DNA of 64,000 nt. Origin: JBBRHQ01 sp963725315 (GTDB lineage: Bacteria > Actinomycetota > Thermoleophilia > Solirubrobacterales > 70-9). The notes under the pieces were generated by a model. The model was not told the DNA's origin. It saw only the letters and a list, made by a program, of their open reading frames with translations, and searched no databases. Location of the stretch: NCBI GenBank assembly GCA_963725315.1, contig CAVRYA010000004.1, forward strand, positions 248,001 to 312,000. Reading direction: 5' to 3'. Of this stretch, positions 8,154-16,629 are shown one piece after another (the first letter of the stretch is position 1; each line of letters starts with the position of its first letter). Both the position numbers and the translations under genes were made by a program.

Positions 8154-8364
8154 GAGTTCAGCAGCGGCTCGGCCGCCGGCGCTGCCATTCCGGAGGTGGC
8201 CGACCAACTCCTTGACATGCACGCCTCAGGTCGGCCATCTCGGGTGACGGCACCGTGCCGCTCTCACCGCGCCGAAACTCCAGGGTGCGGGTTCTCGCTC
8301 CGCGTCTGGGGCGGCTTGTCCGCTGACGGCCAGCAATTGGGCAAGCCGTCGGACGCCGACACTT

Positions 8365-8476
8365 GGGGGTGCCGGGGGTGCTGTCCCGGACACTCAGCGC
8401 GCCGCGCCAGGAGTCTTGAAGTTGGCCGCTACTCATCTCGCGGCGGGCGTCCGGGGCTGTTCCCCCGGCACCCCCC
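8365..8476 (-). repeat. Palindromic 3'-end element, copy 4
   Basis: This copy faces copy 3 across a 211-nt spacer (8154-8364), in which I see no gene. In the sense of the minus-strand msrB gene it begins 9 nt after the msrB stop at 8486. The blocks GGGGGTGCCGGGGGAAC, CGCCGCGAG and CTGGCGCGGCGCGCTGAGTG match copy 2 closely while the loop differs. One C/A mismatch is seen in the second stem. Confidence 0.9.
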
Positions 8477-8485
8477 GCGGATCAG

Positions 8486-8893
8486 TTACTCCTTCTCGGC
8501 GAAGTCCAAGGCGCAGCCGTTGATGCAGTAGCGCTGGCCGGTTGGGCCGGGGCCGTCGTCGAAGACGTGGCCGAGGTGGGCGTCGCAGTTGCGGCAGACG
8601 ACCTCGGTGCGGCGCATGAAGAGGCTGTTGTCAGGGCGCAGCTCGACGTTCTCGAGGTTGGCCGGCTCGGTGAAGCTCGGCCAGCCCGTGCCCGAGTCGA
8701 ACTTGGTGCCCGAGGCGAACAGCTCGTTCCCGCAGCAGACGCAGCGGTAGGTCCCCTCGGACTTGTTGTCGACGTAGGGTCCGGTGAAGGGGCGCTCGGT
8801 CCCCGCGTTGCGGGTCACCTCGTACTGCTCGGGGGTGAGCTCGTCGCGCCACTCGGCGTCGGACTTGGTGACCTTCTCTGTCTTCTGACTCAT
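8486..8893 (-). CDS. msrB: Peptide-methionine (R)-S-oxide reductase MsrB, 135 aa
   Basis: MsrB reduces the R-epimer of methionine sulfoxide in proteins and repairs oxidative damage. Both structural zinc-site CxxC pairs are visible (CVCCGNELF and CRNCDAHLGHVF), as is the active-site region RYCINGCALDF with the catalytic Cys near residue 122. Length is typical. The ATG at 8893 is preceded by AAGGAGCGAG, a good ribosome site. The gene is followed closely by palindromic element copy 4. Confidence 0.95.
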   Translation of the reverse strand: MSQKTEKVTKSDAEWRDELTPEQYEVTRNAGTERPFTGPYVDNKSEGTYRCVCCGNELFASGTKFDSGTGWPSFTEPANLENVELRPDNSLFMRRTEVVCRNCDAHLGHVFDDGPGPTGQRYCINGCALDFAEKE

Positions 8894-9023
8894 CTCGCTC
8901 CTTTTTCGTCTACTTGCAAGTCCGATTCGCACACCTATCGTTACAGGCCTCGAAGCCTCCAACGAACGTCCGGTCCCGTGCCTGGAGGTCGCGCGGCGCA
9001 GGGCCTGTGGCGAGATAGCCAAG

Positions 9024-9581
9024 GTGATCCGGAAACTGGCAATCGGCGCCGCCCTGGCGACCGCCCTGCTCGGCGCGGCTCCCGCGGCAGCGCAGGCGAC
9101 CGAGATCAGCCGGCTGATCGCGCCGCCCACCGCCTGCGCGCATCAGGGCGATCGCAGCGATCCGATCGCGGTGCAAGAGCGCGCGATGCGCTGCATGACC
9201 AACTTCGCCCGCCACCGGCTGGGCCTCTCCAGGCTGGCGGCCGACCGCCGCCTGCAGCGCTCGGCCGGGCACAAGGCCCGCGACATCGTTCGCTGCGACA
9301 GCTTCAGCCACTCCGCCTGCGGGCGCGGATTCACCTACTGGATGCGCCGCGACGGATATCTCTCGGGGGGCTGCTGGCGCGCGGGCGAGAACATTGCCTG
9401 GGGCGGCGGCAGCTTCGGCACCGTGCGCTCCATCTTCGAGGCCTGGATGCACTCGCCCGGGCACCGCGAGAACATCCTCGATCCCCGCTACGACGGCCTC
9501 GGGGTGGGTCTGGTCGTCGGCCCGCTCAGCGGCTACAGCCCGGCCTACGTCTGGGTGCAGCACTTCGGCGAGCGCTGCTGA
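9024..9581 (+). CDS. Secreted CAP-domain (SCP/PR-1-like) protein, 185 aa
   Basis: A signal peptide (about 1-26, cleavage near AAQA-TE) is followed by a CAP domain. Its elements are visible: N-terminal NFARHRLGLSRL, the central GENIAWG and the diagnostic WMHSPGHRENILDPRYDGLGVG. Six to seven cysteines suggest disulfides outside the cell. Bacterial CAP proteins act in the envelope or extracellular space, but substrate and role are not known. The GTG at 9024 lies close behind AAGG. It is divergent from msrB with 130 bp between starts. Confidence 0.88.
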   Translation: MIRKLAIGAALATALLGAAPAAAQATEISRLIAPPTACAHQGDRSDPIAVQERAMRCMTNFARHRLGLSRLAADRRLQRSAGHKARDIVRCDSFSHSACGRGFTYWMRRDGYLSGGCWRAGENIAWGGGSFGTVRSIFEAWMHSPGHRENILDPRYDGLGVGLVVGPLSGYSPAYVWVQHFGERC

Positions 9582-9607
9582 GAGGGCGCCGCGGCTAGTC
9601 TCGCCCG

Positions 9608-10387
9608 GTGCCCGCTGCCTTCTACGAGAGCGACGGCGAGACCTACATCGCCACCGCGTCGACCCGGGGGCCATGGGATCCCGAGCACCAGCACGCCGGT
9701 CCGCCCGCGGGGTTGCTTGGCCGCGAGATCGAGCGGGTCGGCGAGGGAGGCGACGCCCACATCGGTCGCATCACCTTCGAGATCCTCCGCCCGGTGCCGA
9801 TCACCGAGCTGCGGGTGGGCGCCGAGATCGTCCGTCCGGGCCGCCGGGTCGAGATGATCGACGCCTCCCTATCGGACATCGCCGGCACCGAGCTGATGCG
9901 CGCGCGGGCCTGGCGCCTGCGCGGCTCCCCGGTAGGGCTCGAACCGGCCCCCGAGCCCGAGTCGATCCCCTCTCCGACCGAGGGCATCGAGGGCGACTAC
10001 TTCCCCACCGGGGAGGAGGTCGGCTACCACACCGCGATCGAGTACCGGTTCATCAGCGGCTCGTTCACCGAGGCCGGCCCGGCGACGGTCTGGATGAGGA
10101 TGCGCCAGCCGCTGGTCGCGGGAGAGGAGCCGACTCCCCTGCAGCGGGTCCTGGTCGTGGCCGACTCGGGCAACGGGGTCAGCTCCGCCCTCGACTGGCG
10201 CCGCCACTCCTTCGTCAACGTCGATCTCTCGGTGCACCTTGAGCGCCTCCCGCGCGGCGAGTGGGTCTGCCTCGACGCTGTGACGCTGCCCCAGCCCGAG
10301 GGGGTCGCCACCTCCGACGCCCTGCTGCTCGATCAGCAGGGGCGGATCGGGCGGGCGATGCAGACCTTGCTGATCAGCGCGCGCTGA
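9608..10387 (+). CDS. Thioesterase-family (double hotdog) protein, 259 aa
   Basis: The protein looks like a TesB-type double-hotdog acyl-CoA thioesterase. The N-terminal half holds GPWDPEHQHAGPPAGLLGREIE, the usual entry of the first hotdog, with FEILRPVP in its central strand. The second half has VWMRMRQPLV, the region SSALDW and the strand DLSVHLERLP. Substrate cannot be told. The start is GTG at 9608. Its last 14 bases overlap the convergent MFS gene. Confidence 0.8.
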   Translation: MPAAFYESDGETYIATASTRGPWDPEHQHAGPPAGLLGREIERVGEGGDAHIGRITFEILRPVPITELRVGAEIVRPGRRVEMIDASLSDIAGTELMRARAWRLRGSPVGLEPAPEPESIPSPTEGIEGDYFPTGEEVGYHTAIEYRFISGSFTEAGPATVWMRMRQPLVAGEEPTPLQRVLVVADSGNGVSSALDWRRHSFVNVDLSVHLERLPRGEWVCLDAVTLPQPEGVATSDALLLDQQGRIGRAMQTLLISAR

Positions 10388-11522
10388 GCTCTCCCACCAG
10401 GGCGCGACCCCGGGCGGAGATCGCGACCGCGATCGTCGCCGCGGCCGCAAGCGCGAAGGCGGCGGCGAGGAGGAAGGCGCCCTCGTATCCGGTCAGAGCC
10501 GCCGCAAGCCCGGCGATCGGCGCGCCGAGCCCGACCCCGGCGTCGAAGAACGCGGTGAAGGTCCCCAGCGCGGCGCCCCGCCGGTGCTCGGGCACCCTGC
10601 CGACCACGACCAGCGACAGCGAGGGGTAGAGCAGCGAGAACGCCGCGCCCATCGCCAGGGCGCCGGCGATCGCCACCGGCAGGCTATGGGCGAGGGCGAT
10701 CGTCGCCAGCCCCAGTGACTCGACCGTCGCGGCCGCCAGCCCGCAGCGGGCGGGCCCGACCCGGTCCGGGAGATCGCCACCGATCAGCCTGGTGAGGACG
10801 ACCATCGCGGCGAACGCCCCGAAGACCACCGCTCCGTGCCCGATCCCGCGTGCGTCGAGGTGGAGGACGACGAAGGCGGCCACGGTTGCGTAGCCGACCG
10901 AGGCGAGGGCGAGCGCCGAGCCCGGGCGGATCGACTCGGCGGCGATCAGCGGCCGCAGCTCGGCCTCTTCGGGCGGGACGAAGGGGTCGGGGAGCTGGAC
11001 GGCGATCAGGCATCCCAGAAGCGGCGCCGCGGCGGCGAAGGCCCAGACCAGCTCGTAGTCGGCCGCGTGCAGGAGCAGCGAGCCGATCAGCGGGCCGAGG
11101 CTGAGGCCGGTCCACACCGCCAGCCCGTAGAGCCCGATCACCCGCCCCCGTCGCCCCGCCGGCGCCAGGTCGACGATCCAGGCCGAGCCGGCGGTGAAGA
11201 TCGTGCCCTCCCCGATGCCGAGGATCAGTCGCGCGACGATCAGTCCCGGAACGCCGGCCGGCACCATGTAGAGCAGCCCCGCGAGCGAGGCCATCGCCGT
11301 GCCGAGGACGACGGCTCGCCGGCGGCCGCGGGTGTCGGCGATCCGCCCGGCGATCGGGCGGAAGATCAGCCCGGTGATCGCGTAGCAGCCGATCACCACT
11401 CCGACGACGACGTCGCCGGAGTCGAGCGGGCCGCGGACGTAATGGGGGAGGACGGGGAGGACGGCGCCGACCGCCAGCATCGAAAGCATCGTCGTCGCGA
11501 AGACGCCTGCGAACGACGCCAA
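10374..11522 (-). CDS. MFS transporter, about 382 aa
   Basis: This major facilitator superfamily permease has about 12 transmembrane helices. The family loop motif is visible between TM2 and TM3 as GRIADTRGRRRAVVLG, with a second-half counterpart around DLPDRVGPARCG. Homologues export drugs or small metabolites; the substrate here is unknown. I place the start at the TTG at 11522 (LASFAGVFATTMLSML), since longer frames run into the divergent zinc-ribbon gene. Confidence 0.85.
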   Translation of the reverse strand: MASFAGVFATTMLSMLAVGAVLPVLPHYVRGPLDSGDVVVGVVIGCYAITGLIFRPIAGRIADTRGRRRAVVLGTAMASLAGLLYMVPAGVPGLIVARLILGIGEGTIFTAGSAWIVDLAPAGRRGRVIGLYGLAVWTGLSLGPLIGSLLLHAADYELVWAFAAAAPLLGCLIAVQLPDPFVPPEEAELRPLIAAESIRPGSALALASVGYATVAAFVVLHLDARGIGHGAVVFGAFAAMVVLTRLIGGDLPDRVGPARCGLAAATVESLGLATIALAHSLPVAIAGALAMGAAFSLLYPSLSLVVVGRVPEHRRGAALGTFTAFFDAGVGLGAPIAGLAAALTGYEGAFLLAAAFALAAAATIAVAISARGRALVGELSAR

Positions 11523-11585
11523 CCGGCGCGGAGAGCCTTCCGGGCTGATGTCGGTTCTCGCTGCGCCGATACCCTGATTCTGGCG

Positions 11586-12417
11586 ATGCCGGCGAGCTTG
11601 AGTGGCGAGAGCGGGAGGGGCGCGGGACTCCTCCGCTGCCCGGGGTGCGGCGCACCGACCGCCCGCGGCGACCGCTTCTGCCGCTCCTGCGGCGCCGAGC
11701 AGGCGACGGTCCCCGAGCACACGGAGGAGACCGAGGCGCTGACCGGCGCCGGCGGCGCCGGCGCAGAGCTCGAGCCGCCGACCGAGAAGGCGACCCGGGC
11801 CGAGCCGCCGACCGAGCGCCGGCCGCCGCCACACGGCCCCCACCCGAGCCGCCGCCGCCGCGAGTGCAGGCGCCCCCACCGCCCAGGGCGCAGCCACACC
11901 ACCACCACCACCACCGGCCACGAATCGCCGGCAGCCGGGCAGCGCCAGGCGCCGGCTGATCGCGATCGTCCTCGCGGTGACGATCGGGCTCGTCGCGGGC
12001 CTGGTGGCGGTGGTCGCGCTCGACGGGACGGACGATGGCGGCAGTACGGGCTCGGGGCAGAGCGGCGGTGCCCCGGCCACCACTCTCGATCCGGTGCAGA
12101 CGCTGCAGGCCCACTTCGACCTGCTCGAGCAGGGCAGATTCCTGGCGGCCGCTGACGACCTGACGCCCGGGCTCCTCGACAGCCTCGGCGGCAGGACGGT
12201 CTGGGTCTCCGAGCGGATCGCCGACCTCCTGATCGACGCCCAGCTCGACGCGAGCGTGGTCGAGCAGACGGACACCACCGCCACCGTCCGGGTCGACTCG
12301 CTGCGCACCGACTCGCTCGCCGGCGGCTGCACCGAGTTCAGCGGCACCTACTCGATGGTCCGCGCCGGCGATCGCTGGCTGATCGACTCGGCCGACCTTC
12401 TCGATCGCCCCTGCTGA
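11586..12417 (+). CDS. Zinc-ribbon membrane protein with NTF2-like tail, frameshift in linker
   Basis: The N-terminus has a zinc ribbon (LRCPGCGAPTARGDRFCRSCG), followed by an acidic and then a Pro/Ala-rich linker, one transmembrane helix (LIAIVLAVTIGLVAGLVAVVAL) and an extracytoplasmic domain of about 120 residues resembling small NTF2-like/DUF4878 domains (VQTLQAHFDLLEQGRFLAAADDL). The frame moves by +1 inside the low-complexity linker at about 11800-11880, so one base is probably extra there. Cytoplasmic ribbon, TM and external fold suggest an envelope-associated role; the function is unknown. Confidence 0.65.
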
Positions 12418-12433
12418 AGCCGAGCAGGGGCGA
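12405..12433 (+). terminator. 11-bp perfect hairpin overlapping a stop codon
   Basis: TCGCCCCTGCT and AGCAGGGGCGA form a perfect 11-bp stem around a 7-nt loop. The left arm includes the first base of the TGA stop of the zinc-ribbon gene. This is a strong terminator-like structure without a T-run. Confidence 0.6.
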
Positions 12434-12461
12434 GACGGCGCTGCCGGCCCCTTGGATTCCC

Positions 12462-12653
12462 ATGGCCCGACGGGCGCTGACGACGATCCTCGCCGGGGCG
12501 GCGATCTGGGCGGCAGGGACGGCGAGCGCCGCGCCGGCTGCCAGGGTCGAGTGCTCCCGGCCGCGCACCCTGCGGCTGGTCCGCTACGAGGACCGCTCGG
12601 CCCGGCTCTACTGCGCCGGGAGGGTGCTGGTGCGGGTTTCGGTCCCCTACTGA
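12462..12653 (+). CDS. Small secreted protein of unknown function, 63 aa
   Basis: A clear signal peptide (about 1-24, ending TASAAPA) is followed by a mature part of about 38 residues with two cysteines (ECSRPRTLRL and LYCAGRVLV), likely forming one disulfide. No family is recognised. ATG start; ribosome site weak. The last 7 bases overlap the convergent nuclease gene. The coding call rests on the signal peptide and codon usage, so moderate confidence. Confidence 0.55.
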   Translation: MARRALTTILAGAAIWAAGTASAAPAARVECSRPRTLRLVRYEDRSARLYCAGRVLVRVSVPY

Positions 12654-13345
12654 GGGTGATGGAAGTCGCCGCCGCAGCGCCCCCAGACGCCGCGCCCGGC
12701 CCGCCGGGCGCGGCGAGCGGCTCGGCGGTAGCTGTGCACGCGCCTGAAGCGGCGCTCGAACACGTAGACCTTTGCCCAGCCGCGGGCGATCTGGGCGCGG
12801 CCGAGGTCACGGCCATCGCGGCGGCGGACCAGATAGGCGAGCAGGCGCCCGTAGCGGTCGAAGCTGTCCTGGCTCGGATCGGTGACCAGCTTCACCGGCA
12901 GCCCGACCGGGGCAAGGTGCCGCATCGAGCGTGAGGCACCTCCCGAGCCGCACTCGCGGGCGCCGTACTTCTCGGGAGTGTCGATGCCGATCAGGCGCAC
13001 GTCGTAGTGTCGGCGCCGGGCGTGCTTCGCCCGCACCCGCACGGTGTCGCCGTCAGTGACGTGGACGATCCGGGCCTTGATCCGCTGCTTCGGGGGACCT
13101 CCGCCCCCGCTTCCGCCCCTACAGGGGCAGGGGAGGGTCTCGCAGGCGGTGCCGTCGCCGTCGGAGTCGAGATGGTCGGGGTCGCGCCCGGGGCCTCCCT
13201 TGGCGATGAAGTAGCTCTGCGCGGCCCGCTGGTTGGGGAAGTCGCTGCAGTCGCGGTCGGCGGCGCCGGCGGGGGAGGCGCCGAGGAGCGCAGCGGCTGC
13301 GGCCGGTGCGGCAAGAGCGGCGGTTATCCAGAACGGCTTCGCCAT
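12647..13345 (-). CDS. Secreted thermonuclease with Excalibur calcium-binding domain, 232 aa
   Basis: The signal peptide (1-28, ASPAGAA) is followed by an Excalibur motif (CSDFPNQ then DSDGDGTACE, about 33-70). After a glycine-rich linker comes a staphylococcal-nuclease domain (about 90-225). Catalytic residues are visible: D in DGDTVRV, R and E in VRLIGIDTPE, and R in DRYGRLLAYL. It should cut DNA and RNA outside the cell with Ca2+. The ATG overlaps the HAD stop (ATGA). Domain order differs from many homologues, where Excalibur is C-terminal. Confidence 0.88.
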   Translation of the reverse strand: MAKPFWITAALAAPAAAAALLGASPAGAADRDCSDFPNQRAAQSYFIAKGGPGRDPDHLDSDGDGTACETLPCPCRGGSGGGGPPKQRIKARIVHVTDGDTVRVRAKHARRRHYDVRLIGIDTPEKYGARECGSGGASRSMRHLAPVGLPVKLVTDPSQDSFDRYGRLLAYLVRRRDGRDLGRAQIARGWAKVYVFERRFRRVHSYRRAARRARRAGRGVWGRCGGDFHHPQ

Positions 13346-14127
13346 CAGCCGGTGAGGTCGGCGACGCTGTCGAGGATCTGACCGGGCCGCACCGCGGATT
13401 GGAGAGCCTGCTCGCGGTCGGTGGAGCCGGTGAGGACGAGGATCGTCTCCAGGCCCGCGGCGGCCGCGCCCTCGATGTCGGAGTCGAGGCGGTCGCCCAC
13501 CATCGCCACTCTCGAGCCCCGGACCAGGGACCGCGCCCGCTCGAAGATCGGGCGCTGCGGCTTCCCGCCCACCGTCGCCGAGGCTTCGGAGGCGGTCTCG
13601 ACCGCCGCCAGGATCGAGCCGGTCCCCGGCCACAGCCCCCCGGGCATCGGCATCGTCGGATCGCGGTTGGTGGCGAACAGCTCCGCACCGCGCAGCAGCG
13701 CCGCCGTGGCGATCCGCAGCTCCCCGTAGTCGAAGCCCGAGTGCCCGGAGACGACGACGATCCCGGCCTCGGCGCCGTCCTCGCCATCGAGCAGGCTCGT
13801 CCCGGCGCCCTCGACCTCGCGCTTGAAGGAGTCGGTGCCGATCACGAACGCCCCCCGCTCGGCGGCGGGGGACGCTGCGGCCAGGGCGGCGGTGACTGCG
13901 CCGGCGGTGACGATGCTCTCCGGGCCGACCTCGATCCCCTCCCGGCGCAGCCGCCCGGCGTACTCATCGGCGCTGGCCCGCGGGTTGTTGGTGAGGAAGG
14001 CGGCGCCCTTGCCGGCGGCGATCAGCGAGGCGACGGCCTCCGCCGCCCCGGGGACCGGCTCCTCGCCCAGCCAGATGACTCCGTCGAGGTCGAAGAGGAA
14101 GCCGTCGTAGCCGTCAGCGGGCGCCAT
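13345..14127 (-). CDS. HAD-IIA family phosphatase (NagD-like), 260 aa
   Basis: This cytoplasmic haloacid-dehalogenase-type phosphatase has motif I FDLDGVIW (nucleophile Asp), motif II FLTNNPRAS, a C2-type cap (about 80-180) with ATNRDPTMP, and motifs III/IV KPQRPIFERA and MVGDRLDSDIEGA. The family hydrolyses small phosphate esters such as nucleotides, p-nitrophenyl phosphate or phosphoglycolate; the true substrate is not evident. The ATG at 14127 has no strong ribosome site. It is coupled to the nuclease gene downstream by a 4-base overlap. Confidence 0.87.
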   Translation of the reverse strand: MAPADGYDGFLFDLDGVIWLGEEPVPGAAEAVASLIAAGKGAAFLTNNPRASADEYAGRLRREGIEVGPESIVTAGAVTAALAAASPAAERGAFVIGTDSFKREVEGAGTSLLDGEDGAEAGIVVVSGHSGFDYGELRIATAALLRGAELFATNRDPTMPMPGGLWPGTGSILAAVETASEASATVGGKPQRPIFERARSLVRGSRVAMVGDRLDSDIEGAAAAGLETILVLTGSTDREQALQSAVRPGQILDSVADLTG

Positions 14128-14196
14128 CGCCCCGCCAGGCTAGTCAGGGCGGCCGACTCTTACGAGATTCTTCGGGAGATCCCCGATCCTACGGCC

Positions 14197-14877
14197 ATGC
14201 AGGTGATGATCGTCGACGACGAGCCGGCGCTGCGCTCGGCCATCCGCCGCGCCCTCGCGCTCGAGGGCTACGGGGTGAGCGAGGCCGCCAGCGGCGAGGA
14301 GGCGATCTCGATCCTTCACTCCTCACGGGCCGACGCGATCCTCCTCGACGTGCTGATGCCGGGCATCGACGGGCTCGAGGTGTGTCGCAGGCTGCGCGCC
14401 GCCGGCGATCGGACCCCGGTGCTGATGCTGACCGCCCGCGAGACCGTCAGTGACCGGGTCGCCGGGCTCGACGCCGGCGCCGACGACTACCTGGTCAAGC
14501 CCTTCGCGCTCGAGGAGCTGCTGGCCCGCCTGCGGGCGCTGCTGCGCCGTGGACCCGGCGAGGGATCCGACGGCGAGCGGCTCAGCTTCGGCCCGCTCTC
14601 GGTCGACCTCGGCGCTCGGCAGGTGACGATCGGCGGCAGGGCGGTCGAGCTGACCAGGACCGAGTTCTCGCTGCTCGAGCTGCTGATGCGGAACCCCGGC
14701 CAGGTGCTGTCGCGCTCGCTGATCAACGAGCGTGTCTGGGGCTATGACTTCGGCGAGACCTCGAACTCGCTCGGCGTCTACGTCGGCTATTTGCGGCGAA
14801 AGCTGGAGGCCGGCGGCGAGCCGCGCCTGATCCAGACCGTGCGCGGGGTCGGGTACGTCCTGCGCGAGACGCCGTGA
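14197..14877 (+). CDS. OmpR-family response regulator, 226 aa
   Basis: The receiver domain (1-115) has DDE7-9, phospho-acceptor D51 in LLDVLMPG, T in MLTARE and K in YLVKPFAL. The winged helix (about 130-225) ends GVYVGYLRRKLE and TVRGVGYVLRE. It resembles MprA/TcrA-type actinobacterial regulators. It is followed with a 4-base overlap (GTGA) by its kinase, so the two form one operon. The target genes are unknown. Confidence 0.93.
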   Translation: MQVMIVDDEPALRSAIRRALALEGYGVSEAASGEEAISILHSSRADAILLDVLMPGIDGLEVCRRLRAAGDRTPVLMLTARETVSDRVAGLDAGADDYLVKPFALEELLARLRALLRRGPGEGSDGERLSFGPLSVDLGARQVTIGGRAVELTRTEFSLLELLMRNPGQVLSRSLINERVWGYDFGETSNSLGVYVGYLRRKLEAGGEPRLIQTVRGVGYVLRETP

Positions 14878-16241
14878 GCATCTCTCGCCGGCTGGCACTG
14901 GCCGCGGCGCTGGCGGTGGCGATCGCGATCGCCCTCGCCTCGGTCGCCGCCTACGTCGCGGTCCGATCGAAGCTGCGGGGGGAGGTCGACTCCTCGCTGC
15001 GCGATCGCGCCGCGGCCGCCCGCAGCCTCCCGACGGGCGGGCCGGGGACGGAGCCGCCGGGCGCGCCGCCTCCGCCGGCGCCGCCGCGGGGCTCGGTCCC
15101 CCCGCCGAGCCCCGAGGCGGCCCGCTTCGGCGGAGCGACCGGCGTGGTCCAGCTGATCGGCCCCGCCGGGCGTGTGATCCGCGGGCCCGAGCCGGGGCCG
15201 CGACTGCCGGTCAGCGCCGCCGACCGCGCGGTCGCCACCGGCGGGGGCACCGCCCGGATCGACGATCAGACCGTCGCCGGGGATCATCTGCGCATCCTCA
15301 CCGCTCCCCTCCCCGGCGGCGGCGCGATCCAGGTCGCCCGGCCGCTGGACGAGGTCGACAGCGTCCTCTCGGACCTCGCCCTCATCCTCGTCGTGATCAC
15401 CGTCGCCGGGATCGTCCTCGCCGCTGTCCTCGGCGGCGCAGTCTCGCGCGCCTCGCTGGCGCCGGTGCGCCGCTTCACCGAGGAGACCGAGTCACTGGCC
15501 GGCGAAGCTGACCCCAGCCGGCGTCTGCCCGAGGGCGGCGACGATGAGCTCGGCCGCCTCGCCCGCACCTACAACTCGACTCTGGAGGCGCTCGAGTCCT
15601 CGGTCCTCGCCCAGCGCCGCCTCGTCTCCGACGCCTCCCACGAGCTGCGCACGCCGCTGGCCTCGGTCAAGACCAACCTCGAGGTCCTGCTCCGCGAGCC
15701 CGACCTCGGAGCCGAGGACCGGCGCGAGATCAGCGCCGACCTGCTCGGCCAGGTCGACGAGCTGACCCTGCTGGTCGAGGACGTGGTCGAGCTGGCGCGC
15801 CGCGGCGAGCGGGAGGCGATCAGTGAGGACGTCGCCCTGGAGGCGGTCGTCGCCGAGGCGATCAGCAGGGCCCGCATGCACGCGACCGAGCTCCACTTCA
15901 CCGCCGAGCTCGAGCCCTGCACGGTCCGCGGTGATGCCGAGCGACTCGGTCGGGCCGTCGCCAACCTCCTCGACAACGCCGCCAAGTGGAGCAGCCCGGG
16001 GGGCCTCGTCGAGGTCCGGCTGCACGATGGCGAGCTGGTGGTGCGGGACCACGGGCCGGGGTTCCCGGAGGAGGACCTGCCCCTCGTCTTCGATCGCTTC
16101 CACCGGGCCGCCGGCGCCCGAGGGATGAGGGGCTCGGGGCTGGGGCTGGCGATCGTGCGCGAGATCGCCGAGGCTCATGGCGCCACGGTCGCCGCCGAGA
16201 ACGCCCCGGGTGGGGGCGCCCTCCTGCGGATCGCCTTCTGA
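14874..16241 (+). CDS. Sensor histidine kinase, MprB-like, 455 aa
   Basis: This membrane kinase partners the preceding regulator. TM1 is at about 7-28, a proline-rich external sensor region at about 30-155 and TM2 at about 160-183, then HAMP. The H-box SDASHELRTPL puts the phospho-His near 255. The ATP domain shows the N-box NLLDNAAKW, G1 DHGPGFP, the F-box LVFDRFHR and G2 GSGLGLAIV. The sensor region holds a long Pro/Gly/Arg tract (about 55-85) with no recognised fold, so its signal is unknown. Confidence 0.93.
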   Translation: MSISRRLALAAALAVAIAIALASVAAYVAVRSKLRGEVDSSLRDRAAAARSLPTGGPGTEPPGAPPPPAPPRGSVPPPSPEAARFGGATGVVQLIGPAGRVIRGPEPGPRLPVSAADRAVATGGGTARIDDQTVAGDHLRILTAPLPGGGAIQVARPLDEVDSVLSDLALILVVITVAGIVLAAVLGGAVSRASLAPVRRFTEETESLAGEADPSRRLPEGGDDELGRLARTYNSTLEALESSVLAQRRLVSDASHELRTPLASVKTNLEVLLREPDLGAEDRREISADLLGQVDELTLLVEDVVELARRGEREAISEDVALEAVVAEAISRARMHATELHFTAELEPCTVRGDAERLGRAVANLLDNAAKWSSPGGLVEVRLHDGELVVRDHGPGFPEEDLPLVFDRFHRAAGARGMRGSGLGLAIVREIAEAHGATVAAENAPGGGALLRIAF

Positions 16242-16255
16242 CCGCCCCGAGGTCG

Positions 16256-16603
16256 CTAGCCGCCGGCCCCAGGGAACGGATCGACGCCGGCGACCCGATT
16301 CAGCTCCACCGACGGCGTGCCGTCGATCGCGGCCGGCAGCTTGGCGGCGAACTCTGCCAGGTGGGGCTGGGCGAAGTGGCGGTCGAGCGCCTGACGCGAT
16401 GCCCACTCCTCGACCGCGATGAACGAGTTGGGCAACTCGATCGCCTCGAAGAACCCGTAGCTCAGACAACCCTCCTCGCTGCGGGAGCGATCCTGCATCT
16501 CCTCCAGCAGCCCGACCAGCTCCTCGCGCTGCTCGGGCCGGCAGGCGACCCGGCCGATGACGATGATCTTGTCTGAGTCGCTCTGTGCGCTCGATGACTC
16601 CAT
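16256..16603 (-). CDS. Antibiotic biosynthesis monooxygenase-like (ABM) protein, 115 aa
   Basis: This is a small ferredoxin-like alpha-beta-barrel protein. Visible are the first strand IIVIGRVACRPEQREELVGLL, EEGCLSYGFFEA, and FIAVEEWASRQALDRHFAQPHL, the typical W-x-H pattern of ABM proteins. Relatives include quinol monooxygenases and heme- or polyketide-modifying enzymes, and specificity cannot be predicted. The ATG at 16603 has GAGGAG upstream. It follows the acyl-CoA carboxylase gene by 26 bp and is likely cotranscribed. Confidence 0.82.
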   Translation of the reverse strand: MESSSAQSDSDKIIVIGRVACRPEQREELVGLLEEMQDRSRSEEGCLSYGFFEAIELPNSFIAVEEWASRQALDRHFAQPHLAEFAAKLPAAIDGTPSVELNRVAGVDPFPGAGG

Positions 16604-16629
16604 GGGCTCCTCTCGGGGTCGGGGTTCGG

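Noticed and set aside
4753..8476. Palindromic elements as a CRISPR array or insertion sequences
   Set aside because: Four copies in two inverted pairs with a 3-kb gap between pairs, no regular spacing, no cas genes, no transposase and no visible target duplications.
8124..8531. Open frames spanning the spacer between palindromic copies 3 and 4
   Set aside because: The frames run through the palindromes themselves, have no ribosome site or recognisable domain, and extend into msrB.
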